From NCBI RefSeq assembly GCF_015191005.1, contig NZ_CP040442.1, positions 3,224,001 to 3,288,000 on the forward strand: a stretch of 64,000 nucleotides of DNA, given 5' to 3'. Of the stretch, positions 25,256 through 34,678 are shown one piece after another. This DNA comes from Kaistella flava (ex Peng et al. 2021) (lineage in GTDB: Bacteria > Bacteroidota > Bacteroidia > Flavobacteriales > Weeksellaceae). A program made the translations under genes and the position numbers. Under the pieces are notes generated by a model. That model saw nothing but the letters and a program-made list of their open reading frames with translations, was not told the origin of the DNA and made no database searches. How positions within the stretch are numbered: the stretch's first letter is position 1; the number at the start of each line of letters is the position of its first letter.

Positions 25256-27760
25256 ATGAAAGGATTAAAGAATTTTTTTGCATTAGTTCTAGTTGTCGGA
25301 TTTGTTAATTCTGCGACAGCACAGGTAAAAGATACGTTGGTTACCAAATCAGATTCTGCTGGAATTGTTAAAGGTAAACCTGCAGCCAAAAAACCAGAAA
25401 AAATAAAACCTTATAAAGAGGTGATTACTGATAAGGCTATAACAGATTCGGGAGTGCTTTCCGTACATAAAGTTGAAGATAAATTTTATTTCGAAATACC
25501 GGATAATGTTTATGGAAAAGAATTTTTGTTGGTCAGCCGATTGACGAAAGCTGCAGCTGGAATGCGATCTGGTACAAGTGGATATGCAGGAGATCAGATT
25601 GCACAGAATGTCATTACTTTTGAAAAAGGGCCGCAGGATAAAATTTTCATTAAATCGATTTCCTTTGTAGATTACGCAAAAGATTCTACCTCAGAAATGT
25701 ATAATTCTGTGATGCGGAATAATATGCAATCTATTGTAATGTCTTTTGATATTAAAGCTTTTGGGAAAGATAAAAAATCATCCGTTATCGATGTTACAGA
25801 AATGTTGAATGCTGATAACGAACTTGTTTCATTTGCTGCAACAGCTAAGAAAGGATATAAAGTTGGCAATTTCCAAAAAGATAATTCATATGTCAATTTT
25901 GTTAAATCTTTTCCGAATAATATTGAAATAAATACGACTAAAACTTTCGCAAGAACTTTAGGAGATGTGACGACCGCGCCAGGACAGGATAAACCTGTAG
26001 TGAGCGGAAACTATACGGTGGAAATTAATTCATCTCTTGTTTTATTGCCAAGAGATAAAATGCAGGCAAGATATTTTGATCCGCGAGTAGGTTATTTCGC
26101 TGTTGGATATACTGACTTTGACTTAGATCCCCAGGGAGTAAAAAGAGTTTCGCTTATTAAAAGATGGAGGTTAGAACCGAAACCGGAAGATCTTGAAAAA
26201 TATAAAAGAGGCGAATTGGTAGAGCCGGCAAAACCTATTGTGTTTTATATCGATCCAGCAACTCCAAAGAAATGGGTTCCATTTTTAATGGCAGGTGTTA
26301 ATGATTGGGCAAAAGCTTTTGAAAAAGCAGGATTTAAAAATGCTATTTATGCCAAAGTTCCAAATGCTAAAGATGAACCAGGCTGGAGTTTGGAAGATGC
26401 GAGATATTCAGCGATTGTATACAAACCTTCAGATGTTCCTAATGCTTCCGGACCTTCAATTTCAGATCCAAGAACTGGAGAAATTTTAGAAAGTCATATT
26501 AACTGGTATCATAATGTGATGCTTCTGCTTAGAAACTGGTATTTTGTACAGGCTTCACCCAATGATGCGCGTGCCCGTAAAATGGATTTTGATGATGCAT
26601 TAATGGGTCAGCTTATCCGTTTCGTTTCGTCTCATGAAGTAGGACATACTTTAGGATTAAGACATAATTTCGGTTCAAGTTCGACTGTGCCTGTTGAAAA
26701 TCTTCGTGATAAAAAGTGGGTTGAAAAAAATGGACATACTCCATCGATCATGGATTACGCAAGATTTAATTATGTAGCTCAACCAGAAGATAAAATTGGA
26801 GAAAGCGGAATAATGCCAAGAATCGGAGATTATGATAATTGGGCTATCGATTGGGGTTATAGAAGATTTTATCAGTACAATTCGCCTGACAAAGAAAAAC
26901 AGCATCTTAACAAATGGGTGATGACTAAACTAAAAGATAATCGTCTTTGGTTTGGAACAGAAAGTAATCCGTACGATCCACGTTCTCAAAGTGAGCAAGT
27001 TGGAGACGATGCAATGATTGCTTCCAATTACGGTATTAAAAACTTAAAGCGCGTTGTAGATAATTTACAGGACTGGACTAAAAAACCAAATGAAGATTTT
27101 TCTAACCTTTCTACAATGTATGATCAAGTAACGGGACAATTTGCAAGATATTTAGGACATGTTTCAAAATATATTGGTGGTCAAATGGAAACTCCTAAAA
27201 CTGCTGAACAAAGTGGTTCTGTGTACGAAGTTGTTTCTAAAGCAGAGCAAAAGCGTGCCTTAGCATTTTTAAATGAAAACATTTTTTTTACGCCTGAATG
27301 GTTGCTTAAAAAAGAAGTTTTTCAGAATACAGGGAAAGCTCAGGTAGCAGTTGTGGAGAATTTACAAAACACCGTTTTAAATAGAATTTTGGCCAGCAAC
27401 GTTTTACAGATGATGTATCAGAATCAGGTGATGGATAAAGATGCTTATCAACTTGTTGACTATATGAATGATTTAAAAGGTTATATTTTCACGAATTCTA
27501 ATGTAGATCTTTACCGCAGAAATTTGCAGCGCAATTATGTGGGATCATTAATTAGTCTTTTAAATACGAGACCAGCGTCTTTTTCCAGAGGGTCAGGTGG
27601 TGTAATGGTTTCTGAAAATTCCGACGTTTCTGCGATTGTGCGAGGAACTTTGAAAACGGTTAAAGAAGAACTTTTGGCAAAAAATGATTCTGATTTAATT
27701 AATAAATACCATTATAACGATTTAGTTTATAGAATTGATAAGGCTTTAGATCCAAAATAA
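25256..27760 (+). CDS. Zinc-dependent metalloprotease (DUF5117/DUF5118, met-zincin type)
   Basis: An 834-residue exported protease with an N-terminal signal peptide (cleavage after SATAQ, near residue 23). A DUF5118-like start region (AAKKPEKIKPYKEVI) is followed by a DUF5117-like domain (about residues 60-330). The metalloprotease domain has the extended zinc motif HEVGHTLGLRH (His460, Glu461, His464, His470) and the likely Met-turn segment SIMDYARFNYV. There is no T9SS tail and no lipobox, so it is probably periplasmic or soluble. The stop overlaps the next ATG (TAATG), coupling it to the DUF6452 lipoprotein gene. Confidence 0.92.
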   Translation: MKGLKNFFALVLVVGFVNSATAQVKDTLVTKSDSAGIVKGKPAAKKPEKIKPYKEVITDKAITDSGVLSVHKVEDKFYFEIPDNVYGKEFLLVSRLTKAAAGMRSGTSGYAGDQIAQNVITFEKGPQDKIFIKSISFVDYAKDSTSEMYNSVMRNNMQSIVMSFDIKAFGKDKKSSVIDVTEMLNADNELVSFAATAKKGYKVGNFQKDNSYVNFVKSFPNNIEINTTKTFARTLGDVTTAPGQDKPVVSGNYTVEINSSLVLLPRDKMQARYFDPRVGYFAVGYTDFDLDPQGVKRVSLIKRWRLEPKPEDLEKYKRGELVEPAKPIVFYIDPATPKKWVPFLMAGVNDWAKAFEKAGFKNAIYAKVPNAKDEPGWSLEDARYSAIVYKPSDVPNASGPSISDPRTGEILESHINWYHNVMLLLRNWYFVQASPNDARARKMDFDDALMGQLIRFVSSHEVGHTLGLRHNFGSSSTVPVENLRDKKWVEKNGHTPSIMDYARFNYVAQPEDKIGESGIMPRIGDYDNWAIDWGYRRFYQYNSPDKEKQHLNKWVMTKLKDNRLWFGTESNPYDPRSQSEQVGDDAMIASNYGIKNLKRVVDNLQDWTKKPNEDFSNLSTMYDQVTGQFARYLGHVSKYIGGQMETPKTAEQSGSVYEVVSKAEQKRALAFLNENIFFTPEWLLKKEVFQNTGKAQVAVVENLQNTVLNRILASNVLQMMYQNQVMDKDAYQLVDYMNDLKGYIFTNSNVDLYRRNLQRNYVGSLISLLNTRPASFSRGSGGVMVSENSDVSAIVRGTLKTVKEELLAKNDSDLINKYHYNDLVYRIDKALDPK

Positions 27761-28236
27761 TGAAAATTAAAGTACTCTTATTGTTATTCATTTTTCTGTT
27801 TCTGAGCTCATGTGGCTCAGATGATGATATCTGTATTGGTGGTGAAGCAACCCCACGAATGAAGATTAAATTCAAGACTAAATCTAGCGGAAAAATGAAA
27901 ACAATGGATTCTCTTTTCATTGCGGTAGATTATGGAGCGGGCCCAGTCGCTGTTTTTGGTAGTGTTGTAAAAACCGATTCTGTTTTGATTCCGTTGCGTG
28001 TTGATGAAACTCCTTTTACAAAAATGTATGTGGGAACTTCCAGGAAGACGGTCAATTCAGAAATTAAAATAAATTATACGACGACCTCGGAATATGTTTC
28101 GCCAGCGTGTGGAATTAAGAAATTATATCAAAATGTAAACTCCGTGCTCGAAGTTCCCAATGCGGTTTTAGGAGTTGAACAAAATCAAACACAAATCATT
28201 GATGAAGACAAAACGCATCTTTACCTTCTTTTTTAG
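27760..28236 (+). CDS. DUF6452 family lipoprotein
   Basis: A 158-residue lipoprotein with lipobox LFLSSC (Cys18). A conserved ICIGGEATPRMKIKF segment follows (Cys at about 24), and a second Cys lies in SPACGIKKLY, consistent with DUF6452, a Bacteroidota family usually next to rlmD-like and DUF6048 genes. It overlaps the preceding protease gene by one base and contains the start codon of the following DUF6048 gene inside its 3' end. Confidence 0.85.
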   Translation: MKIKVLLLLFIFLFLSSCGSDDDICIGGEATPRMKIKFKTKSSGKMKTMDSLFIAVDYGAGPVAVFGSVVKTDSVLIPLRVDETPFTKMYVGTSRKTVNSEIKINYTTTSEYVSPACGIKKLYQNVNSVLEVPNAVLGVEQNQTQIIDEDKTHLYLLF

Positions 28237-28861
28237 TTTTCTTTTGGTAATTGCTTTTGCTCAGAAAAAGCAAGATTCTCTAAAAGTAAAATGGAAATAT
28301 GAACCTAATTTTTTAGTAGGGTTCGATGTTTTGAATGCAGGAATTGGTGCTTTTTCAGATCGAAAACTGTTCCAGGGTTTTGTCTCTTCTAAGGTTAAAG
28401 ATAATTGGTTTGCCATTGTAGATGCTGGTTTTGAAAATAATATTTATCAAAAAAATGGATATGATGCTTCTGTCAGTGGACCATTTCTAAAGTTAGGAGC
28501 ACTTTATATGATGGCGCACGATCAAGAAAATCCGATGAATGGTTTTTTTGTCGGAGGTAAAGTTGCTGGCTCTTTTTATAATCAAGAATATAAAGCAGTT
28601 CCAATTCGGGGATTTGGTGGAAGTGATATTTCGCAAGCATTCCCACAATCTAATCAAAGTTCTTATTGGATGGAAATTAATATTGGAGGAAGAGTACAGC
28701 TATTTGAATCTCCATTTTATATTGAGGCAACTGCTCAACCGAAATATTTAGTATTTTCCACAACACAAGATGAAATTAAGCCGATGATTGTCCCGGGATT
28801 TGGAAAAAGCTCAGCCAAATTCAATATAGGTTTTTCCTGGAATATTGCTTATTCGTTCTAA
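28202..28861 (+). CDS. DUF6048 family outer-membrane-associated protein
   Basis: A 219-residue exported protein, beta-strand rich with alternating hydrophobics and a C-terminal aromatic-rich strand (IGFSWNIAYSF), suggestive of an outer-membrane beta-barrel. Start set at ATG 28202, which gives a clean signal peptide (MKTKRIFTFFFSFLLVIAFAQ). The frame is open from a TTG at 28175, but those nine codons would spoil the signal peptide. The gene overlaps the DUF6452 gene by 35 bp in another frame, so the two proteins are likely translated from one message and may work as a pair. Confidence 0.82.
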   Translation: MKTKRIFTFFFSFLLVIAFAQKKQDSLKVKWKYEPNFLVGFDVLNAGIGAFSDRKLFQGFVSSKVKDNWFAIVDAGFENNIYQKNGYDASVSGPFLKLGALYMMAHDQENPMNGFFVGGKVAGSFYNQEYKAVPIRGFGGSDISQAFPQSNQSSYWMEINIGGRVQLFESPFYIEATAQPKYLVFSTTQDEIKPMIVPGFGKSSAKFNIGFSWNIAYSF

Positions 28862-29039
28862 AGAGAAAGTACTTGTTGGTAATTTTTTATCAATATTTTT
28901 CACCTAATTATTTTCTTTATTGTTTTTACTGTATTTGGTTTTCATCACAAAAACGTCTAAATCCATAATGATTTATTAATTTCAACTTGTGATAAATAAA
29001 GAATCTTTGATGAATGTGATGTAATTGTATTAATATTAT

Positions 29040-29070
29040 TTTGACACCCCACAAAAAAAAATTACTTTTG
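29040..29070 (+). promoter_or_regulatory. Complete Bacteroidota promoter (TTTG-N19-TACTTTTG)
   Basis: A -33 element TTTG (29040-29043) and a -7 element TACTTTTG (29063-29070) at the optimal 19-bp spacing. It is the clearest promoter in the window and drives the T9SS metalloprotease gene 32 bp downstream, implying strong expression by the housekeeping sigma factor. Confidence 0.8.
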
Positions 29071-29101
29071 GCTAATGTTATTTAATTAATAAATTAGTCT
29101 T

Positions 29102-32002
29102 ATGAAGAAAATTTTTACTTCTTTGGTTCTTGGATTGATTGGTACGACTGCCATTGCACAATGGAGTCCTACTTCAATGCAGGGAGAGAGAATCCGTACA
29201 ACATCTAATGTTAAGAGCTACTATTCGCTAGATCTTACGATGATGAGATCAAAACTTGCTACTGCGCATGAGACAGGTAAGAGTGCAAAACCAGTAGAGA
29301 TTAAATTACCTACACTTGATGGTAAAGTTGAAAGATTTGCAGTGTACAGCTCGCCTGTTGTTGCGAAGTCATTGGAAGACCGTTATCAATTGGGTTCTTA
29401 TGTTGGAGTTGGGATTGATGATCCTACTGCTTATGTAAGATTCAGTGTTTCGCCAAACGATTTCCAGTCAATGATGCTCAGAAAAGGGGTTTATGAATTC
29501 ATTGAGCCACAAAATACTTCTAAATCAGTTTATGGTGTTCACCCGAAAACCAATAAATCCGACGATAATAAAGCATTCTTTTGTTCAACCAACGAGGAGC
29601 CTTTAACAAAAAAGCAAATGGATCAACTCTACAAAGATGGTAGCGGTTTTTCAAATAATGCTTATGATTTTAAAAAATCTTCTGACAAGAAATACAGAAC
29701 TATGCGTCTTGCAATGTCTGTTACTGGGGAGTATACCAATTACTTTGGTGGTGTTGAAGGCGCAATTACAGCTATTAATGCTACAATGACCCGTTCGAAC
29801 TTTGTTTTTGAAAAAGATTTCGGTCTTCACTTAATTCTTCAAGATTTTCCTGAGTTAATTTATACCGATCCGGCGACAGATCCATATTCACCAGCTGCTT
29901 CTGGTTCAGGTGGAGCATGGAATTTGGAACTTCAAAAAACATTAACTAACGTTATTGGAAATGATGCCTATGATATTGGTCACTTATTCGGAGCTACCGG
30001 AGGAGGAGGAAACGCAGGGTGTATTGGTTGCGTTTGTGTGAATCCTGCAAGTGCATCAACAAAAGCAAAAGGGTCAGGATTTACTTCTCCTGCTGATGGA
30101 AAACCATTTGGAGATAATTTTGACGTCGATTATGTTGCTCACGAAATGGGTCACCAATTAGGTGCAAATCATACCTTCTCTATGAGTACTGAAGGTACTG
30201 GTCAGAATGTAGAGCCAGGATCTGGATCTACTATTATGGGTTACGCAGGGATTACGGGAGCTACAGATGTTCAGCCGCATTCTGATGCTTATTTCCATAT
30301 TAATTCTATTATTCAGGTTCAAAATAACTTGATTTCTAAAACATGTGATATCGAAACTCCAATCGATAATAATCCACCAGTGATTACTCCAATGCCAGAC
30401 GTTACTATTCCTAAAGGAACTGCGTTTGTATTGACAGCGCAGGCAACTGATGCAGAAAATAATCCTTTGAACTATACTTGGGAAGAGGTTGATAATGCAA
30501 CAGCAGCTATTACTAAAACTAATTTAGGAACTACAACTAATGGTGCAAGTTTTAGATCAATTATGGGAACCGCAAGTCCTACAAGATTCTTTCCTAAGTT
30601 AGAAACTGTAATGGCAGGAACTTTAAGCAACCCTAATGGTTGGGAAGCGGTATCATCTGTAGCTAGGGTTTCTAATTTTAGAGTTACCGTTAGAGATAAT
30701 AATCCAGATGTTGCTCAGCAGCAAACTCAACAGGCACTTCAGAAAGTAACTGTTAATGCAAACGGTCCATTTAAAATTACAAGTAGTAAAGTTTATAATA
30801 ATGCAGCTGGTCCTTTGACTTGGGATGTGGTAGGAACTAACGCTGCTCCATTTAATGTTTCAGATGTAAAAGTTGATTATACAACTGACAATGGTTTAAC
30901 ATGGACTGTTTTATCGGAATCTACACCAAATGATGGATCTGAAGATTTCAGTTTTGCATCATTTGCTACAAATACTGCATTAAAAGTAAGAATTTCTGCA
31001 ATCGGAAATGTATTCTATGCAGTTGCTCCAGTTACAGTATCTGCGATTGTTCCATGTGATGGGACTGCTCCTGCAGGTCTTGCTGTTTCTACAGTTACAA
31101 ATGCTACGGCAAATTTAAACTGGGATCCTATTGCAGGCGCAACTTATAAAGTAAGATACAAAAAAGTAGCAGATGCTACTTGGTCCGAAGCTGCTTCAAC
31201 AACAACGACTTATGCAATCATCGGATTAACTGAGGGTACTGCTTATGAAGCTCAGGTTGCTGGTGTCTGTTCAGGTAATCCAGGTTTATACTCTGCATCT
31301 GTTAACTTCACTACGACTGTTCCATCATATTGTGCAGCAGGTGCAACTTCTACTAGTTTTGAAAAAATCAATAATATAACATTTGCGAACATTAATAATA
31401 GTTCAACTGGAACTGCAGGATATGAAGATTTCACCGCAGTATCTGGAAATGTAACCAAAGGAACTACTTATACTTTTACAGCAACTTCTAATTCGTCGTA
31501 TGCGACTGATGAAATAAGAGTTTGGATTGATTTTAACGGAGATAAAGATTTTGATGATGAAGGAGAATTCGTGTTGCAAAGTGATTTACATAAATCTCCA
31601 TGGACAGGATCAATTACTATTCCTGAAGATGCGAAAAGTGGTCCAACTCGTATGAGAGTAAGATTACAAGATAGCTCTTATAATCCTAATAATGGCCCTT
31701 GTGGAAATTCTCAATACGGTCAGGTTGAAGATTATACTATAGAAATTAATGGTCTTGCAGTTGGCGAAAGTGGAAATAAAGTGAATGTTCAAGTGTATCC
31801 GAATCCGGCTACCGATGTTCTAAATATTTCTAAAGTAAACGACAAAGCAGGTTTCATTATTTATAATATGGCAGGTCAAGCTGTAAATAAAGGTAAAATT
31901 GTCAATGGTAAAGTACAGGTTTCTCAATTGCAGAAAGGGGTATATATTATTGCAGTAGATAACGATGGTGAGTTAACCAAAGTGAAATTTATCAAAAAAT
32001 AA
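29102..32002 (+). CDS. T9SS-exported reprolysin-like zinc metalloprotease with FnIII and GEVED domains
   Basis: A 966-residue secreted protease. Order: signal peptide ending TTAIAQ (about residue 19); N-terminal prodomain (about 20-195); metallopeptidase domain with HEMGHQLGANH (His347, Glu348, His351, His357) and a Met-turn-like STIMGYAGI; a bridging region with beta-sandwich modules; a fibronectin type III domain (about 650-740); a GEVED domain (about 745-885) with IRVWIDFNGDKDF and YGQVEDYTIEI; and a T9SS type A C-terminal domain (VQVYPNPATDVLNIS to VKFIKK). It should be secreted or anchored on the cell surface and degrade extracellular protein. Single-gene transcript with strong promoter and terminator. 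Confidence 0.94.
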   Translation: MKKIFTSLVLGLIGTTAIAQWSPTSMQGERIRTTSNVKSYYSLDLTMMRSKLATAHETGKSAKPVEIKLPTLDGKVERFAVYSSPVVAKSLEDRYQLGSYVGVGIDDPTAYVRFSVSPNDFQSMMLRKGVYEFIEPQNTSKSVYGVHPKTNKSDDNKAFFCSTNEEPLTKKQMDQLYKDGSGFSNNAYDFKKSSDKKYRTMRLAMSVTGEYTNYFGGVEGAITAINATMTRSNFVFEKDFGLHLILQDFPELIYTDPATDPYSPAASGSGGAWNLELQKTLTNVIGNDAYDIGHLFGATGGGGNAGCIGCVCVNPASASTKAKGSGFTSPADGKPFGDNFDVDYVAHEMGHQLGANHTFSMSTEGTGQNVEPGSGSTIMGYAGITGATDVQPHSDAYFHINSIIQVQNNLISKTCDIETPIDNNPPVITPMPDVTIPKGTAFVLTAQATDAENNPLNYTWEEVDNATAAITKTNLGTTTNGASFRSIMGTASPTRFFPKLETVMAGTLSNPNGWEAVSSVARVSNFRVTVRDNNPDVAQQQTQQALQKVTVNANGPFKITSSKVYNNAAGPLTWDVVGTNAAPFNVSDVKVDYTTDNGLTWTVLSESTPNDGSEDFSFASFATNTALKVRISAIGNVFYAVAPVTVSAIVPCDGTAPAGLAVSTVTNATANLNWDPIAGATYKVRYKKVADATWSEAASTTTTYAIIGLTEGTAYEAQVAGVCSGNPGLYSASVNFTTTVPSYCAAGATSTSFEKINNITFANINNSSTGTAGYEDFTAVSGNVTKGTTYTFTATSNSSYATDEIRVWIDFNGDKDFDDEGEFVLQSDLHKSPWTGSITIPEDAKSGPTRMRVRLQDSSYNPNNGPCGNSQYGQVEDYTIEINGLAVGESGNKVNVQVYPNPATDVLNISKVNDKAGFIIYNMAGQAVNKGKIVNGKVQVSQLQKGVYIIAVDNDGELTKVKFIKK

Positions 32003-32022
32003 TACTTCATTTTTTTTACTAT

Positions 32023-32052
32023 AATCCCTGGGAATTTCCCGGGGATTTTTTG
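32023..32052 (+). terminator. Rho-independent terminator
   Basis: Stem AATCCCTGGG / CCCGGGGATT (one wobble) with a 5-base loop and T-run, after the T9SS metalloprotease gene. Confidence 0.9.
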
Positions 32053-32180
32053 TTTGTATCAAGTAAAGCTTAAAATTAATATCAATTAACATTTATTTGG
32101 AGCATTTAACCAAACTTTAACCAAGATTTAGAATCCAAATTGGAGTTATTAGTTAAAAATTCATTTATTTTGCGCACTGT

Positions 32181-32972
32181 ATGAGGAAGCTTTTTTTACT
32201 GCTCACTTTTTTTATTTTAATTAAAGTTCAGTCCCAGTTTTTTTCCGGTGAAATTTTAATTAGAGATAAATCGGTGTATTATCTTAATCAAGTATATGTC
32301 ACCAATATTACTGCTCATAATACGGTTCATACCGACTACTTTGGCACGTTCAAAATCGCTGCAAAACCAGGAGATATAATTCGTTTTACCTCTATTGTTA
32401 CCGATCGTACCGATGTAAAGGTGACGGCCGAACAACTGCAGTCCAGCAAAAATTTTGTCGAATTAAAAATCGCCTATTACGATATTCAGGAAGTAGTGAT
32501 TAATAAATTCAAACCTACCGGAAATCTTAGAAAAGATGTAAGTTCTCTAAAAACGGGAGAAAAAGCTTATGCTTTACAAAAAATGATTGGACTTCCTTCG
32601 CCAGTTGGAGATGGAACTTCACCGATATTGCCAGTTGCTGGATTCAGCGGTGGTGGACTTACTTTTAACTTAGAAAGTATTTATGACATCTTTTCTGGAG
32701 AGCGTAAAAAGCAGGAGCGTGCACAACAATATGAAAGAATGGATGTTGCGGTTACCAATATTAAAAACTATTACGGTGAAGCTTACTTTGCTAATTTGAA
32801 AATACCTGCAAATCTAATTGACAATTTCCTGCAATTTGTATATTCTTCAGATGATCTTTATCCTTTTGTAAAGGCTAATAATTATGAAGTGATTGCCATT
32901 TACATCGATAAATATTTGCCCATCTATCAGCGAAGATTAAAAAACTCGAACTTAATGAACGAAATTAGATAG
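32181..32972 (+). CDS. Exported protein with carboxypeptidase-regulatory-like domain
   Basis: A 263-residue protein with a signal peptide (MRKLFLLLTFFILIKVQSQ). Residues about 22-105 resemble the CarboxypepD_reg-like beta-sandwich (GEILIRDKSVYYLNQVYVTN..TDYFGTFKIAAKPGDIIRFTS) also found at the N-terminus of SusC/TonB-dependent receptors. The rest (about 110-263) is helical and charged and ends without a barrel or T9SS tail. Bacteroidota encode several such stand-alone proteins; the specific role is unknown. Possibly followed by the DUF6759-like gene in a separate transcript. Confidence 0.78.
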   Translation: MRKLFLLLTFFILIKVQSQFFSGEILIRDKSVYYLNQVYVTNITAHNTVHTDYFGTFKIAAKPGDIIRFTSIVTDRTDVKVTAEQLQSSKNFVELKIAYYDIQEVVINKFKPTGNLRKDVSSLKTGEKAYALQKMIGLPSPVGDGTSPILPVAGFSGGGLTFNLESIYDIFSGERKKQERAQQYERMDVAVTNIKNYYGEAYFANLKIPANLIDNFLQFVYSSDDLYPFVKANNYEVIAIYIDKYLPIYQRRLKNSNLMNEIR

Positions 32973-33009
32973 CATTAAACTACCTTGCAAATGTTTGTTA
33001 TTTATTTTT

Positions 33010-33017
33010 TATATTTG
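33010..33017 (+). promoter_or_regulatory. Possible -7 element upstream of the first DUF6759-like gene
   Basis: TATATTTG fits TAnnTTTG, about 100 bp before the start codon. No -33 partner at 19 bp; weak evidence. Confidence 0.35.
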
Positions 33018-33116
33018 ACAAATAATTCTTTCTGCATATTATATAGGAATGTATAATTTAGAGAGATAGCTTAGAAGAAGCTGATTTTCTGTTAATGCCT
33101 AATTTTGAATCCCTTT

Positions 33117-33911
33117 ATGTTTCAACTAAAAAACGTCCTTTTCATTCTTTGTATTTCACTATGCAGTACTCAAATCTATGCCCAGCAAAAAAGCAAAGAT
33201 TTTAGCAAAATCATGCAGAGTACGAGTATCTATGAAATTGATGCGTATTTAAAAGTAGCACATCCTGATGATCCTAGAAGATCAGTACTCAAGCCTCGAT
33301 TGATTGAGATGCTTAAAGAGTACATTAGAACCGCTCATCCTGCAGATTCCAGAGTTGCTGAATTTCAGCAAAAAATTGCACTTTTAAGAACAAAGCCTTC
33401 AACCAGAATTAGTTATGACGAAATGTCAGAAATTATAAGACAGAAACAGATTGCTAAGTATAAGGAGGAACTTAATAACAGCAGTGGTTTTGGATCCGTA
33501 CAAGGCGGTTCCGGACAACAGTCGGCAGATGGTGGGTCGTTTGCAGGAAGTTCCACTATAGCGACCTTAGATGCAGTGGAGCAAGGTGAATTTACGACAT
33601 TGATGTCGATCTCTCCTGCTGAGCATAAAAGTAAAACGGTACAAATTCTGAATTCACTATTCGATAATGATCCTACCAGTAAAGAAAGTATTGTATTAAT
33701 CGAGAATAAGTCCGATTGCAATATGATTGTTAGAATAGATGGACCTGATAATTTTAAATACCGACTTGCGGTTCCATCTCATGGTGAAAATTCTATCGTA
33801 GTACAAAAAGGCGATTATCTATTTACAAGTAAAATTTGTGGGGCACAATATGCAGCACAAAAAACAGTACAGCAAGCCACGATGGTTTCTTTGGATAACA
33901 CCAGCAAATAA
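33117..33911 (+). CDS. Secreted DUF6759-like protein, paralogue 1
   Basis: A 264-residue exported protein. Start set at ATG 33117 rather than the upstream TTG, giving a signal peptide ending IYAQ. The N-terminal part (about residues 25-95) repeats a motif, YLKVAHPDDPR..L and YIRTAHPADSR..F. After a Gly/Ser-rich linker, the C-terminal domain (about 160-264) has KTVQILNSLFDNDPTSKESIVLIENKSDCNMIVRI..LAVPSHGENSIVVQKGDY..ICGAQY. The same domain occurs in the genes at 34679 and 59382. I recall it as DUF6759, limited to Chryseobacterium-like bacteria, but cannot verify the number. Function unknown; paralogue 2 lies just beyond trmB. Confidence 0.82.
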   Translation: MFQLKNVLFILCISLCSTQIYAQQKSKDFSKIMQSTSIYEIDAYLKVAHPDDPRRSVLKPRLIEMLKEYIRTAHPADSRVAEFQQKIALLRTKPSTRISYDEMSEIIRQKQIAKYKEELNNSSGFGSVQGGSGQQSADGGSFAGSSTIATLDAVEQGEFTTLMSISPAEHKSKTVQILNSLFDNDPTSKESIVLIENKSDCNMIVRIDGPDNFKYRLAVPSHGENSIVVQKGDYLFTSKICGAQYAAQKTVQQATMVSLDNTSK

Positions 33912-33938
33912 TTCGAATTTATTTATTTAATTTAAAAT

Positions 33939-33976
33939 AGAAAAGCATAATAATTAATTTAATTATTAGCTTTTTC
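33939..33976 (+). terminator. A+T-rich hairpin terminator
   Basis: Stem of about 14 bp, AAAAGC(A)TAATAATTA / TAATTATTA-GCTTTT with one bulged base, followed by Ts; lies between paralogue 1 and trmB. Confidence 0.6.
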
Positions 33977-33985
33977 AAATTTCCT

Positions 33986-34663
33986 ATGGGCAAAAATAAG
34001 CAAGCAAGATTTGACGAAAATAAAATTCTTCCAAACGTTTTTCAACCAACAAGAGCACAAGCGCTGGAAGGTTTTAACTTGAAAGGCAAGTGGCGAAGCG
34101 AAGTATTTAAAAATAATAATCCAATCGTTTTAGAATTGGGTTGTGGTAAAGGAGAGTATTCTGTAGGTTTAGCAAAAGCTTTTCCAGATAAAAATTTTAT
34201 TGGTATCGATATTAAAGGTGCTAGATTTTGGTTCGGTGCGAAAGATGCCATCAACAATAATTTAAATAATGTTGCGTTTCTAAGAACACAGATTGAGTTA
34301 ATTAACCATTTTTTTGATGAAGATGAGGTTGATGAAATCTGGATTACCTTCCCAGATCCACAAATTAAATACAGACGTACCAAGCATAGAATGACCCATC
34401 CGGATTTTTTAGAACGCTACAAGAAAATTTTAAAGAAAGACGGTATCATGCATCTTAAAACTGACTCAGAGTTTTTGCATGGATATACTTTAGGCCTTCT
34501 TCAAGGTTTAGGTCATGAAATTATGTTCGCGAATCATGATATTTATGGTGCTCCAGAGTTTGATCCGGAGACCCCTTTATTAAGAGAAATCAAAACTTAT
34601 TATGAAGGTTTATTTGAGGCAAAAGGAAAAACGATCACTTACATTAAATTTAGAATCACTTAA
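33986..34663 (+). CDS. trmB: tRNA (guanine-N7-)-methyltransferase
   Basis: A 225-residue SAM-dependent enzyme that makes m7G46 in tRNA variable loops. SAM-binding block VLELGCGKGEYSVGLAKAFPDKNFIGIDIKG (about residues 49-79), then the family-specific WITFPDPQIKYRRTKHRMTHPDFL (about 115-138) containing the catalytic/tRNA-binding Asp and basic residues. It lies between two DUF6759-like paralogues; only 15 bp separate it from the second, so these two are probably co-transcribed. Confidence 0.96.
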   Translation: MGKNKQARFDENKILPNVFQPTRAQALEGFNLKGKWRSEVFKNNNPIVLELGCGKGEYSVGLAKAFPDKNFIGIDIKGARFWFGAKDAINNNLNNVAFLRTQIELINHFFDEDEVDEIWITFPDPQIKYRRTKHRMTHPDFLERYKKILKKDGIMHLKTDSEFLHGYTLGLLQGLGHEIMFANHDIYGAPEFDPETPLLREIKTYYEGLFEAKGKTITYIKFRIT

Positions 34664-34678
34664 TCTCCTGTGAAATTT

